Origin: Alistipes sp.
GTDB lineage: Bacteria > Bacteroidota > Bacteroidia > Bacteroidales > Rikenellaceae
DNA: 32,250 nt
Assembly (NCBI GenBank): GCA_017465055.1
Contig: JAFTWZ010000042.1
Span: 1-32,250, forward strand
Direction: 5' to 3'
Positions within the stretch are counted from its first letter, which is position 1, and the number at the start of each line of letters is the position of its first letter. The notes beneath the pieces were generated by a model, which saw only the letters and a program-made list of their open reading frames with translations, was not told where the DNA came from and did not search any database. Positions 1 through 8,216 of this stretch are shown here, one piece after another. Position numbers and translations under genes: made by a program.

Positions 1-5
1 AAAGA

Positions 6-101
6 GGGTAAGCTACTTATATCGCACCGCTACAACCGCATACCCTTGCTCGATTCCTCGCCTGGGGGGTTCTGCAGGAGCTGGTCGTATAAGACTTACC
101 C
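6..101 (-). ncRNA. ffs: Signal recognition particle RNA, small bacterial type
   Basis: Read on the minus strand, the segment opens with GGGTAAG and closes with CTTACCC, so the two ends pair as the terminal SRP helix. The middle carries an apical-loop-like stretch AACCCCCCAGGCGAGGAA followed by GCAAGGGTA, which resembles the conserved SRP domain IV (asymmetric loop, tetraloop, then AGCA). The 96-nt length suits a small 4.5S-type RNA without an Alu domain. A canonical Bacteroidota promoter on the same strand ends about 6 nt upstream of the predicted 5' end. The RNA would bind Ffh and direct membrane proteins to the translocon. The ends are estimated from the terminal pairing; a covariance-model search would settle them. 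Confidence 0.8.
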
Positions 102-106
102 GGGTG

Positions 107-137
107 CAAAAGTACAAAAAAAATGTATCTTTGCAAA
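107..137 (-). promoter_or_regulatory. Promoter of the SRP RNA gene
   Basis: On the minus strand a TTTG -33 element (137-134) is followed after 19 nt by TACTTTTG (114-107), an exact match to the Bacteroidota TAnnTTTG -7 box. Transcription would start near 101, the predicted 5' end of the SRP RNA. Confidence 0.65.
126..133 (+). promoter_or_regulatory. -7 box of a possible divergent promoter for mltG
   Basis: TATCTTTG matches TAnnTTTG exactly and lies 17 nt before the mltG start. No TTTG element is visible about 20 nt upstream, so it would be weaker than the opposing promoter. The box lies inside the spacer of the minus-strand promoter, so the two probably exclude each other. Confidence 0.45.
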
Positions 138-150
138 AAAAAATGGAAAA

Positions 151-1167
151 ATGAAGAATAAATTTATTGTTGTATTACTTGTTGTTGCTGTAATAGTGTC
201 AGTTACGGGTATTTGGGCCTATAATATGTTTTGTGGCCCGGCCGTCGAGGAGCGCTTCACCGTGGTCCTGCGCGTAGATGAGAGCTACGAAGAGATGACG
301 GCAAAGGTTAAATCGTCTATAGCCTATCCCGTAGCCTTCGATTTGTATGCCAAGCGCATAAACCTCGACCGAGGCATTGAGCCGGGTAAGTATACCTTTA
401 CCGAGGGTATGACCGTCGTCGATGTCGCTCGCACGCTTAAGTTCGGTGTAGACAATGCTGTGCGCCTCACGATAAACAATGCTCGCACGCCTGAGATATT
501 GGCAGGTAAGATATCTCGCCAGATAGAGGCCGACTCTACGGCACTCATTGGAGCATTGCGTAGCGAGGAGCTTATCAACGAACTGGGCTTTGACTCGGCA
601 GAGGCTATGTTCTCAATATTTATACCCAATACCTACGAGGTATACTCCGATATAGCGCCCGAGGCACTTATCCGCCGTCTTAAGCGCGAGTCGGACAACT
701 ATTGGGCGCAGAGTGCGCGTCAGGCGCAGCTCGAGAGATTGGGCCTTACTCCCTACGAGGTTATGACCCTTGCCTCTATTGTCCACGAGGAGACCAACGC
801 CGCAGACGAGATGGCGCGAGTTGCGGGTGTCTATGTCAATCGTTTGAGGATGGGTATGCCGCTACAGGCCGACCCAACGTTGAAGTATGCCGCTGGCGAC
901 TTTTCGATTAAGCGTGTGCTCGATAAGCATAAGACCATCGATTCTCCATATAATACATATATGTACGCAGGTCTTCCGCCTACGCCTATCGCTATGCCCG
1001 ATATGACGGCTATCGAGGGAGTGCTCGGCTACGAGGAGCACGACTACCTCTACTTCTGTGCTCGCCCCGAGATGGATGGCCGACACAACTTTGCTCGCAC
1101 GCTTCGAGAGCATAACAATAACGCTGCGGCATATCATCGTGCGCTCGATAGACTTAACGTGAGATAA
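151..1167 (+). CDS. mltG: Endolytic murein transglycosylase MltG (YceG-like)
   Basis: This 338-residue protein cuts nascent glycan strands at the inner membrane and is thought to end peptidoglycan polymerisation. A single N-terminal membrane segment (about residues 5-23, VVLLVVAVIVSVTG) is followed by the periplasmic YceG domain. The stretch SIVHEETN corresponds to the family's catalytic Glu motif, and downstream GVYVNRLRMGMPLQADPTLKYA is the typical substrate-cleft signature. The length is close to the roughly 340 residues of the E. coli enzyme. The frame is open upstream to 46, but that extension runs through the SRP RNA and the promoter, so ATG 151, followed directly by basic residues and the membrane segment, is the better start. 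The next gene starts 39 nt downstream. Confidence 0.93.
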   Translation: MKNKFIVVLLVVAVIVSVTGIWAYNMFCGPAVEERFTVVLRVDESYEEMTAKVKSSIAYPVAFDLYAKRINLDRGIEPGKYTFTEGMTVVDVARTLKFGVDNAVRLTINNARTPEILAGKISRQIEADSTALIGALRSEELINELGFDSAEAMFSIFIPNTYEVYSDIAPEALIRRLKRESDNYWAQSARQAQLERLGLTPYEVMTLASIVHEETNAADEMARVAGVYVNRLRMGMPLQADPTLKYAAGDFSIKRVLDKHKTIDSPYNTYMYAGLPPTPIAMPDMTAIEGVLGYEEHDYLYFCARPEMDGRHNFARTLREHNNNAAAYHRALDRLNVR

Positions 1168-1206
1168 CTAAACATAAACGTTTGATTAATAGTAAAAAGT
1201 AGATTT

Positions 1207-1791
1207 ATGAATAGTAGAGATTTTTGGTACGATATGCTCCGCTCGGGAGCTATCTTGGGTATTGTTATGGCGTTGTCGTCTATCTACGAGCGCTATGTTC
1301 TGGTCTTTAGTGATTTATCGCTCGGCGCTGCGGCCCTTGCCTATTTTGGCGAGTGGCTGGTGACCTACATCCTCTTTGTGTGGCTACTTGTGCGCTTCAC
1401 GCGTCGCCGTCGCGAGGCTACCGATCCTCAGTTTGGCTTTAGCTACTCGTCGGCATTGTCATACATACTCCTTATCTCGATGCTGGCAGGCGTTATCGTA
1501 GGTGTTGCCGACACGCTCTTTATCTCGGCTATGGGCTTTGATAGCTACGTTGCGGGCAATGTCGAGCGCCTTACGGAGCTAAAGACTATGTATCATACTA
1601 TGGGTATTGGGGGTAGTGATTTAAAGATATTTGATGATATGATTCACGCTATTCGCACGTCGGTGCAGCCATCGATGTTGCGAAGCGTCTTCTCGTCGTT
1701 TAGCCACTACATAATGGTTGGTGGTATACCAGGTCTTATCATCGCAGGCTTTATGCGTCGCGATCCACAGATACCTGCATCGGAGAACTAA
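1207..1791 (+). CDS. DUF4199-type membrane protein
   Basis: A 194-residue integral membrane protein with four hydrophobic segments at about residues 10-33, 37-60, 80-105 and 165-182. Its layout and its position directly before a family 2 glycosyltransferase match DUF4199 proteins of Bacteroidota. Their function is unknown. The conserved order suggests a link to envelope or polyprenyl-phosphate sugar metabolism, but that is inference. It lies 24 nt upstream of the next gene and is probably co-transcribed with it. Confidence 0.75.
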   Translation: MNSRDFWYDMLRSGAILGIVMALSSIYERYVLVFSDLSLGAAALAYFGEWLVTYILFVWLLVRFTRRRREATDPQFGFSYSSALSYILLISMLAGVIVGVADTLFISAMGFDSYVAGNVERLTELKTMYHTMGIGGSDLKIFDDMIHAIRTSVQPSMLRSVFSSFSHYIMVGGIPGLIIAGFMRRDPQIPASEN

Positions 1792-1815
1792 TAGATTGGG
1801 TGTTACATAGCTACT

Positions 1816-2796
1816 ATGGATAATAAACTTGATATATCGATTGTCGTGCCTCTCTATAACGAGGCTGAGTCGCTTCCGGAACTCGTGGAGTGGATTGGTC
1901 GCGTGGCAACCGCCAACAGGTTGTCGTACGAGATTATCTTTGTCGACGACGGCTCTACGGATGAGTCGTGGAGCGTTATAGAGAGACTCCAGAAGTCAAA
2001 TCCCGAGATTCGTGCCATCAGCTTTATGCGCAACTATGGTAAGTCGGCAGCCCTATATTGTGGCTTCGATATGGCCGAGGGAGAGGTGGTCTTTACTATG
2101 GATGCCGATCTTCAGGACTCGCCCGATGAGATTCCCCAGATGCGTCGTATGATTCTGGAGGAGGGCTACGACTTAGTGTCGGGCTGGAAGAAGAAACGCT
2201 ACGACCCTATAGGTAAGCGGTGGCCAAGCAAGTTCTTCAACTTTACGGCCCGCCTAATGTCGGGCATCAAACTCCACGACTTCAACTGTGGCCTTAAGGC
2301 CTATCGTCGCAAGGTGGTTAAGAGCATTGAGGTGTATGGCGAGATGCACCGTTATATCCCCATCCTCGCCAAGCACGCTGGCTTCAGACGTATCGGCGAG
2401 AAGGTCGTTGAGCACCACGAGCGTAAATATGGCAAGTCGAAGTTCGGACTGGAGCGTATGATAAAGGGCTACTTAGACCTTATCTCCGTGTCGTTTATGT
2501 CGCGCTTTGGTCGCTCGCCTATGTACCTCTTCGGTAGTCTCGGCACGCTGATGTTCCTCTTCGGAGGCATCACGGCAGTGTGGATTATTGTCGATAAGCT
2601 CTACTCGCAGTTCAATGGCCTTATGTGGCGTGGCGTGGCCGATCAGCCTATGTTCTACCTCGCGCTGCTGGCTATAATTCTCGGCGTGCAACTCTTCTTG
2701 GCAGGCTTCCTCGGCGAGATGATTAACCGCCGATCGACCGAGCGTAACCACTACCTTATCGATCGAACTATCGACGCAAAACACGAGGATGAATAA
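1816..2796 (+). CDS. Family 2 glycosyltransferase, GtrB/DPM1-like
   Basis: A 326-residue GT2 enzyme. The GT-A domain shows VPLYNEAESLPEL at the start, the nucleotide-binding DDGST at residues 44-48 and the metal-binding DADLQD at 96-101. Two C-terminal membrane helices (about 235-262 and 280-305) place it with polyisoprenyl-phosphate glycosyltransferases that load a sugar from a nucleotide donor onto a lipid carrier on the inner face of the membrane. The C-terminal RSTERNHY segment is common in this family. The actual sugar (glucose, mannose or an amino sugar) cannot be told from sequence. It is probably part of the 151-5516 run. Confidence 0.88.
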   Translation: MDNKLDISIVVPLYNEAESLPELVEWIGRVATANRLSYEIIFVDDGSTDESWSVIERLQKSNPEIRAISFMRNYGKSAALYCGFDMAEGEVVFTMDADLQDSPDEIPQMRRMILEEGYDLVSGWKKKRYDPIGKRWPSKFFNFTARLMSGIKLHDFNCGLKAYRRKVVKSIEVYGEMHRYIPILAKHAGFRRIGEKVVEHHERKYGKSKFGLERMIKGYLDLISVSFMSRFGRSPMYLFGSLGTLMFLFGGITAVWIIVDKLYSQFNGLMWRGVADQPMFYLALLAIILGVQLFLAGFLGEMINRRSTERNHYLIDRTIDAKHEDE

Positions 2797-2832
2797 TCGG
2801 TAATCGAAAAATAAAAGAAAATATAAATAACT

Positions 2833-3297
2833 ATGATTCAGCGTATTCAAACCCTTTATTTGCTTGTCGCTGCAGCGCTTATGACCGTAGCGCTCTTTGT
2901 GCCTATTGCAACCTTTACTACCGCGAGCGGCGAGATTTTTACGCTCGAGGCCTATGCCCTCTCCTCGGCCAATGCCTCGCAATCAACGTTGTGGATGGGC
3001 ATCCTTATGACTCTGTCCGTAGCGTTGCCACTTGTCACCATCTTCCTATTTAAGAACCGTATGTTGCAGGTTAGGCTCTGTGCCGTAGAGTTTGTGCTGC
3101 TGCTTGGCTCTATCGCCTTTATGGCTATCTATTTCTGGCTATCGGGAGCAAATGCTTTGGCCGATGCCGAGGTTTTGCATCGCCACATAGGCTGGGCAGC
3201 TATTATGCCTATTGTCGCTATTGTCTTCACGCTTATGGCTGCCAGGGCTACTTTCAAGGATGAGATGCTTGTGCGCTCATTAGATCGTATACGTTAA
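2833..3297 (+). CDS. DUF4293-type membrane protein
   Basis: A 154-residue protein with four predicted membrane helices. It begins MIQRIQTLYLLVAA, the characteristic opening of the Bacteroidota DUF4293 family. The function is unknown. It has short loops and no evident catalytic motif. It lies 36 nt after the glycosyltransferase and 17 nt before the thioesterase gene, in the same orientation. Confidence 0.8.
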   Translation: MIQRIQTLYLLVAAALMTVALFVPIATFTTASGEIFTLEAYALSSANASQSTLWMGILMTLSVALPLVTIFLFKNRMLQVRLCAVEFVLLLGSIAFMAIYFWLSGANALADAEVLHRHIGWAAIMPIVAIVFTLMAARATFKDEMLVRSLDRIR

Positions 3298-3314
3298 TAA
3301 AATAAGTATAGCAT

Positions 3315-3734
3315 ATGAATAGTTTCGATGCAAAGATACGTGTTGAGTATCATCATACTGACCAGATGGGCATAGTTCACCACTCGAATTATATTAAATT
3401 CTTCGAGGTGGCGCGCACCGAGTGGCTTCGTGCCGTGGGCCTTACATATGCCGAGATGGAGCGCCGAGGTGTTATGATGCCTATTGTCGATGTGCAGGTA
3501 AAGTATCGTATGCCTGCCTACTACGACGAGCTTATCACCGTACGAGCTATCGTCGATGAGCTGCCTAAGGCGCGTATGACCTTCCGCTACGAAATCTATG
3601 GCGAGGATGGTCGCGATATAGCCTCGGGTGCAACGACTCTGGGCTTCATTGATAAGGTCACTCGTCGCCCCCAGCGCGCACCTCAGTGGCTTATGGAGGT
3701 GCTCGAGAGAGAGTCTATTGGAATGGATAAGTAG
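3315..3734 (+). CDS. Acyl-CoA thioesterase, YbgC/FadM hotdog family
   Basis: A 139-residue single hotdog-fold protein. Residues 16-31 (DQMGIVHHSNYIKFFE) carry the 4HBT signature with the catalytic Asp (D16), the following G-x-V-H and the Tyr/Glu of the active-site helix. Such enzymes hydrolyse acyl-CoA thioesters in the cytosol; the natural acyl chain is unknown. The length is normal for the family. It sits 8 nt upstream of the UbiA gene. A role in freeing an aromatic acid from CoA, or simple housekeeping, are both possible. Confidence 0.88.
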   Translation: MNSFDAKIRVEYHHTDQMGIVHHSNYIKFFEVARTEWLRAVGLTYAEMERRGVMMPIVDVQVKYRMPAYYDELITVRAIVDELPKARMTFRYEIYGEDGRDIASGATTLGFIDKVTRRPQRAPQWLMEVLERESIGMDK

Positions 3735-3742
3735 ATGCGATT

Positions 3743-4612
3743 ATGAGTAGTGTTGTTGACTACCTGCGACTGGTTAAGTTCTCGCACACGATCTTCGCTA
3801 TGCCCTTTGCGCTGTTGGCCTTTACCTATGCGTGGATGTATAGCGATACCGATGGTATTAGTCTGTGGCTCTTGTTGCTGCAGGTCGTAGGCTGTATGGT
3901 CTTTGCGCGCAATGTAGCTATGGGCTTTAACCGCTGGGCCGATAGGTTTATCGATGCGGAGAATCCTCGTACCCGAGATCGTGAGATTCCTGCTGGCCGC
4001 GTCTCGCCTCAGAGTGCTGTGGCCTTTATTGTGGTTAATGCCCTATGCTTTGTCGTCGTGGCATCTACCATCAACTCGCTCTGTGGTTGGCTCTCGCCCG
4101 TAGCTCTTGCCGTGGTTATGTTTTATAGCTACTGCAAACGCTTTACGGCTCTTGCCCACCTCGTCCTCGGAATATCTCTCGGCATCGCCCCCGTGGGTGC
4201 TACTATTGCTGTTACGGGAGCTATATCCTTAGAGTCTATCATCCTCGCGCTTGTGGTTATGACGTGGTGTGCAGGCTTCGATATCATCTACGCACTGCAG
4301 GATGCCGACTACGACCGTCAGCGTGGTCTTCACTCCATCCCTTCACGCTTCTCGGCCACGACGTCGCTTGCGATCAGTGCTCTGCTTCACGCCGCAAGCA
4401 TCGCATTGCTACTCTGGTATGCTTCGTATCAGCCACAGTCGTGGTTGCTCTATGTCGGCTGTGCGCTGTTTATCGCCATAGTCTCGTCGGAGCACTATAT
4501 CGTCACGCCTAAGCGCCAGCGCAATATAGGCATCGCCTTCGGTACGTTCAACGCTCTGGCAAGTATGTCGCTTGCTTTGTTCCTTATAGCTAACCTCCTA
4601 ATCTTCGGTTAG
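3743..4612 (+). CDS. UbiA-family prenyltransferase
   Basis: A 289-residue, roughly nine-helix membrane protein that joins a polyprenyl chain to an aromatic acceptor. The first Asp-rich motif is NRWADRFID (residues 63-71), followed by the conserved ENPRTRDREIPAGRVS. The second motif is the ALQDADYDRQRGLHSIP segment near 183-200. It most resembles 4-hydroxybenzoate-type polyprenyltransferases. In Bacteroidota these are often annotated as UbiA or as MqnP of the futalosine menaquinone route; the sequence does not decide between them, so no symbol is given. The start follows the thioesterase by 8 nt, and the stop is one base before the next start, so coupling is likely. Confidence 0.88.
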   Translation: MSSVVDYLRLVKFSHTIFAMPFALLAFTYAWMYSDTDGISLWLLLLQVVGCMVFARNVAMGFNRWADRFIDAENPRTRDREIPAGRVSPQSAVAFIVVNALCFVVVASTINSLCGWLSPVALAVVMFYSYCKRFTALAHLVLGISLGIAPVGATIAVTGAISLESIILALVVMTWCAGFDIIYALQDADYDRQRGLHSIPSRFSATTSLAISALLHAASIALLLWYASYQPQSWLLYVGCALFIAIVSSEHYIVTPKRQRNIGIAFGTFNALASMSLALFLIANLLIFG

Positions 4613-4613
4613 T

Positions 4614-5516
4614 ATGTGGGTTGTAGCAGCCTTCGTCTCGGCCTTTTTGCTGGGCCTCTACGATGTCGCAAAGAAGCGTTCGTTGTCGAGCAACGCCGTA
4701 GTTCCGGTATTGCTCTTAAACACGCTCTTTGCTTCGCTGCTCTTTCTCCCCGTTATTCTCGATGCCGAGCTGTCGCTGGGACTCTTTGCTGGGACTCCTT
4801 TAGAGTCGGCGCGTGGCGATATTGGTGACCATCTGCTCGTTATACTGAAGGCCTTTATAACGCTGTCGTCGTGGCTCTTCGGCTACTACGCCATTAAGCA
4901 CCTTCCCCTGACTATCGTCGGCCCGGTAAATGCCACACGCCCTGTTGTTGTGTTGTTGGGCGCTACACTGCTCTTTGGCGAACGACTCAACTTGTGGCAG
5001 TGGGGTGGCGTGGTGCTCACCGTGGTGTCGCTCTATCTGCTCAGCCGCTCGAGCCGCCGCGAGAGTATCGACTTTGTGCGTAGCCGCTACGTGTGGGCGC
5101 TCTTTGCCGCTATGCTCTTAGGTGCTGTCAGTGGCCTCTACGATAAGTATATCATCGCCGTGCACTCGCTTTCGCCCCTATTTGTGCAGAGTTGGTTTGG
5201 CGTCTACCAGCTGGCTATGATGAGCGTCGTTATGCTTGTCGTGTGGTATCCGCGCCGCGCTGTCGAGCGCTTCAGTTGGCGATGGAGCATACCACTTATC
5301 ACGCTCTTTGTCTCCGCGGCCGACTACTTCTACTACCACGCCCTCGATATGGAGGGCTCTATGATTGCCGTTGTCTCTATGATTCGCCGTAGCTCGGTTA
5401 TTGTCACCTTTGTCTGCGGTGTATTGCTCTTTGGCGAGCGTAATATCGGCTCTAAGGTCGTCGACCTTGTACTTATACTTATAGGTATGGCATTGCTTGC
5501 CATCGGAAGCTTGTAG
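4614..5516 (+). CDS. EamA/DMT-family transporter
   Basis: A 300-residue membrane protein with about ten hydrophobic helices arranged as two EamA repeats. The first ends in GATLLFGERLNLWQWGGVVLT and the second in GVLLFGERNIGSKVVDLVLILIGM, the LLFGE motif being typical of both halves. It would move a small metabolite across the inner membrane; the substrate is unknown. The start lies one base after the UbiA stop. It is the last gene of the plus-strand run; a short GGCGT/ACGCC hairpin at 5530-5545 has no T-tract and is a poor terminator. Confidence 0.85.
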   Translation: MWVVAAFVSAFLLGLYDVAKKRSLSSNAVVPVLLLNTLFASLLFLPVILDAELSLGLFAGTPLESARGDIGDHLLVILKAFITLSSWLFGYYAIKHLPLTIVGPVNATRPVVVLLGATLLFGERLNLWQWGGVVLTVVSLYLLSRSSRRESIDFVRSRYVWALFAAMLLGAVSGLYDKYIIAVHSLSPLFVQSWFGVYQLAMMSVVMLVVWYPRRAVERFSWRWSIPLITLFVSAADYFYYHALDMEGSMIAVVSMIRRSSVIVTFVCGVLLFGERNIGSKVVDLVLILIGMALLAIGSL

Positions 5517-5610
5517 AGGACTCCGTAGAGGCGTGCTCGTACGCCAATCTTAATACCCAAACTTCTCTTATTACACCACCTGGTAAGTCACTCTTGGTTG
5601 GACTCTTTAG

Positions 5611-5642
5611 CTTGTTTATTTGAACTTTTATTCCTATATTTG
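5611..5642 (+). promoter_or_regulatory. Promoter of the sigma factor gene
   Basis: CTTG at 5611-5614 and TATATTTG at 5635-5642 are separated by 20 nt, matching the Bacteroidota -33/-7 arrangement. The predicted transcript starts near 5649 and leaves a leader of about 70 nt. Confidence 0.55.
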
Positions 5643-5717
5643 CATAGAGTATAGCCTTGCGTGGTGCTTCTTGAATATACTTACGACTACCGAACAAATT
5701 AAATAAGATAAGCAAAT

Positions 5718-6377
5718 ATGGAGTTGTTAAAACCATACCACAAAATGACCGATAGGGAACTTGTGGACCTGGTGATAGCCGATAACGGAGAGGCTCTCGA
5801 CTACCTTATCTACCAGCGATACGAGAACGACTTAAGGTTTTACGTGTGGAAGATATATGGCTCGTTCGATTATTACGATGATTTATGTAGCGAGCTTTGT
5901 GGGCATCTTAAGGGCAAAAATGGAGATTGGAGTGTGCTACGAACATTTCAGTGGCGAAGCTCTTTTAGAACTTGGTTTTGTAAGGTATCAAAGAGTCTTT
6001 TTTTAGATAAAAGAAATAAATTGATAGGTTTGCCACCCAACGATGCATCTATTAGGGTAGTGAGTTACGGAGATCGTCCACTGCCTGAGCCGGAATGCGA
6101 CTCGGAGAATCAGCAGATGGTAATGTTTCTTGAGGCCCTCACAAGACTCGATAATGAGGAGTATCGCTTGATACTGCAAAAGGAACTTGAGGGTTATAAC
6201 CACGCGGAGATTGCCGAGATGATTGCAGCCAAGCGTAAAAAGGAGGGTAGAGAGTCCTACTACAATGGACACTTGGTTGTTCCCGATGCCCGGTCGGTGG
6301 ATAGAGATAAACATAGAGCATTAAAGAGGGTAAAAGAGATTATTGAACAGATAAAAAAAGAGTGGTATGAATGTTAA
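5718..6377 (+). CDS. RNA polymerase sigma factor, ECF-like
   Basis: A 219-residue protein with sigma-70 region 2 features at about 12-95: an N-terminal ELVDLVIADNGEALDYLIYQRY helix and the late TFQWRSSFRTWFCKVSKSLFLDK stretch, equivalent to the usual GRSSFKTWLYRIARN helix. A region 4-like helix-turn-helix follows at about 145-215 (LTRLDNEEYRLILQKELEGYNHAEIAEMI). Region 4 seems to hold an insertion of about 25 residues between the two HTH parts, which is unusual. It would redirect RNA polymerase to a specific promoter set. The next gene overlaps its 3' end by 11 nt and encodes a probable regulator of its activity. Confidence 0.78.
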   Translation: MELLKPYHKMTDRELVDLVIADNGEALDYLIYQRYENDLRFYVWKIYGSFDYYDDLCSELCGHLKGKNGDWSVLRTFQWRSSFRTWFCKVSKSLFLDKRNKLIGLPPNDASIRVVSYGDRPLPEPECDSENQQMVMFLEALTRLDNEEYRLILQKELEGYNHAEIAEMIAAKRKKEGRESYYNGHLVVPDARSVDRDKHRALKRVKEIIEQIKKEWYEC

Positions 6378-6765
6378 TGACGAGATGATTGCCTGTTATA
6401 TCGACGGCACAGCAACTGCCGAGGAGTGTAACCTTGTCAGACGATATTTATGTGAGCACCCCGAGGAGTACGAGCACTTGCTACACTTAATGGATCACGA
6501 TACCAACGACTATCTCAACGAGTGGAACGAGAATGTAGACGAGGAGGAGAGCCTCGAGGAGCATAGCGCGATGTTTGAGCAGCCGAAACCTACGTTTTCG
6601 TTTTTATCGTACTCGGCAGCAGCATTTGCTCCTACGCCAACAAGGTCGGCAAAACCACGTAAATCACCCAAAGCTAAGCGAGTATCGAGATCGCGCACGG
6701 CAAACTCCGAGGAGTTCTTAAGCCGCCTCAGCACTATGTGTGCCGAACTCGAATCGTTGGATTGA
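6367..6765 (+). CDS. Putative anti-sigma factor, cytosolic
   Basis: A 132-residue acidic protein whose first 40 residues (DEMIACYIDGTATAEECNLVRRYLCEHPEEYEHL) follow the pattern of an anti-sigma zinc-finger domain: a short helix, a Gly turn, a second helix ending in a CxxHP-type segment. The usual HxxxCxxC cluster is incomplete. The rest is a disordered-looking, Ser/Lys/Arg-rich tail with no membrane helix, so it would act in the cytosol, unlike FecR-type anti-sigmas. Translational overlap with the sigma gene supports a partner role. The function is inferred from context and pattern only. Confidence 0.5.
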   Translation: MNVNDEMIACYIDGTATAEECNLVRRYLCEHPEEYEHLLHLMDHDTNDYLNEWNENVDEEESLEEHSAMFEQPKPTFSFLSYSAAAFAPTPTRSAKPRKSPKAKRVSRSRTANSEEFLSRLSTMCAELESLD

Positions 6766-6794
6766 GTTTTATTTAGTGTTATTCTCTATTTTTG
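6762..6794 (+). promoter_or_regulatory. Possible promoter of the following lipoprotein gene
   Basis: TATTTTTG at 6787-6794 matches TAnnTTTG; a TTG lies 22 nt upstream (6762-6764), slightly longer than ideal. It would give a leader of about 120 nt before ATG 6924. Confidence 0.35.
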
Positions 6795-6923
6795 ATTAGA
6801 GCACTGGTTTTTTTGTTGTAGCGTGGAACTTTAGACTCGTGGCAATCTACACGAGCAGTAGGAGTGAAGATGATTATTGTAGATTATAGTATAACAAACG
6901 AGTAATTAAACGTATTGCATTAT

Positions 6924-7967
6924 ATGAGAAAATCGAGTTTTGTATTGATGGCAGTGGCTATGTTTTTGAGCTCATTGTCTTGCAGTGGCCAGCAGAAAAA
7001 TGACAATGATCGTGGCGTTGACAGCGATGTTGTTGTAGAGTCTTACGACAGTGACTATACGTACTATGATATGGTCGGCCACCCCGAATCCGAGTTTAAT
7101 TATTATAACGAATTTACCTTCTCTATAGATGATGTTCTATCGGCGATGGGGACTGTCGAGCCCAATAATATTAAGGCGTATATCGACGATGTTATTGCCG
7201 ACGGCAAGTTTATTATGGAGCGATACGATGTGGAGGGTGAGGTAAGTGAAATTCGTGACGTGGCCGATAAACTGCAAGCCTATAAAGATGGTAAGCGCGG
7301 CTATTTCCCAAACAAGGAACTAAAACAGCTTCTCGTTGGTATGATGCACGAAATCGCCTATGTTGACAATCATAGGCCAGGTGTTTGCCCACGTGATTTT
7401 ATTATATTCCCACGTCTATTGGAGATAGGGGCGAGTCTATGTCCAGATATCACTATGTTAGCGGCTCACACGTCGAATGATAAGCGCGTCGGTGTTGTTG
7501 AGATTCCTTCGAATTACAATAGCCTATACACTTTTACGGCTTTGATTACTAAAGCTGGTAAGGGATGCAAAATTAGTTATCTTCCCGAGAGCCTTTGCCG
7601 GATAAATAAGGTTCGTTATGTCGGTAGTAATGAGGACGACAATTTTTACGTATTAACGTACGAAGATGGGAATCTATATCCCACGCATTGCCCAAATATA
7701 TATTTGGTAGCGTTGTCGAAAAATGATAATCTGAGTTTATGGGATTCATCGCCATATATATACAATCTGTCCGAGCACTTCAATTTTAGGGAGTGGCGTG
7801 ATTTTATAGATAACGACAGAGATGCTGATAATCATTGTATCTACTTTAATCCTAAGGAGATAAGCTGGTCGTGGTGTAAAATGAACCAGTATGGTAATCT
7901 CGAGAAGATGGAGGGTAGCAAGTCGCTGTACGTCGACTTAGAGTCGCGAGAACTTAGACTTGAGTAG
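6924..7967 (+). CDS. Hypothetical lipoprotein
   Basis: A 347-residue protein not recognised as a known family. Residues 1-20 form a signal peptide (MRKSSFVLMAVAMFLSSLSC) with a lipidation Cys; the -3 position is Ser, so the lipobox is imperfect. After a short acidic linker comes a soluble, Asp/Tyr-rich domain with TLITKAGKG-like and YEDGNLYP segments that suggest beta structure. The frame can be read from a TTG at 6915, but ATG 6924 starts directly at the basic signal peptide. It may be a target of the upstream sigma/anti-sigma pair, by position only. A terminator follows about 100 nt downstream. Confidence 0.65.
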   Translation: MRKSSFVLMAVAMFLSSLSCSGQQKNDNDRGVDSDVVVESYDSDYTYYDMVGHPESEFNYYNEFTFSIDDVLSAMGTVEPNNIKAYIDDVIADGKFIMERYDVEGEVSEIRDVADKLQAYKDGKRGYFPNKELKQLLVGMMHEIAYVDNHRPGVCPRDFIIFPRLLEIGASLCPDITMLAAHTSNDKRVGVVEIPSNYNSLYTFTALITKAGKGCKISYLPESLCRINKVRYVGSNEDDNFYVLTYEDGNLYPTHCPNIYLVALSKNDNLSLWDSSPYIYNLSEHFNFREWRDFIDNDRDADNHCIYFNPKEISWSWCKMNQYGNLEKMEGSKSLYVDLESRELRLE

Positions 7968-8068
7968 ATAGGCCTGGATGGTTAGTGTTTTTAACTTGCC
8001 AGAGTGTGGATAAAAACCATTTTCGTTAGCGCCTATATGGGTGCATAACTCAGTATCTTGTAGAGTTG

Positions 8069-8103
8069 GGGTAGTCACTTTCGGGAAGCTACCCTCTTTT
8101 TTT
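8069..8103 (+). terminator. Intrinsic terminator after the lipoprotein gene
   Basis: GGGTAG (8069-8074) pairs with CTACCC (8089-8094) across a 14-nt loop and is followed by TC and seven T residues (8097-8103). It separates the lipoprotein unit from the small ORF and the large surface protein. Confidence 0.7.
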
Positions 8104-8216
8104 GATGGCAAATGATAGATTTCGCGGCTATATAAACTCTTATATTTTATCAAACGATCATAACGCTTACGAGCCGAAGACAATATTACAAACGCAAGTA
8201 ACATTAACAGAGTCAT

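Noticed and set aside
46-150. N-terminal extension of MltG
   Set aside because: The extension runs through the SRP RNA and its promoter and lacks family similarity; ATG 151 precedes the membrane anchor.
5479-5736. 85-codon minus-strand frame between the transporter and the sigma gene
   Set aside because: It overlaps the sigma gene promoter and start and shows no known motif; I could not exclude an old remnant but have no support for it.
7938-8216. 92-codon minus-strand frame
   Set aside because: It covers a terminator and the end of the lipoprotein gene and has no protein-like conservation pattern that I can see.
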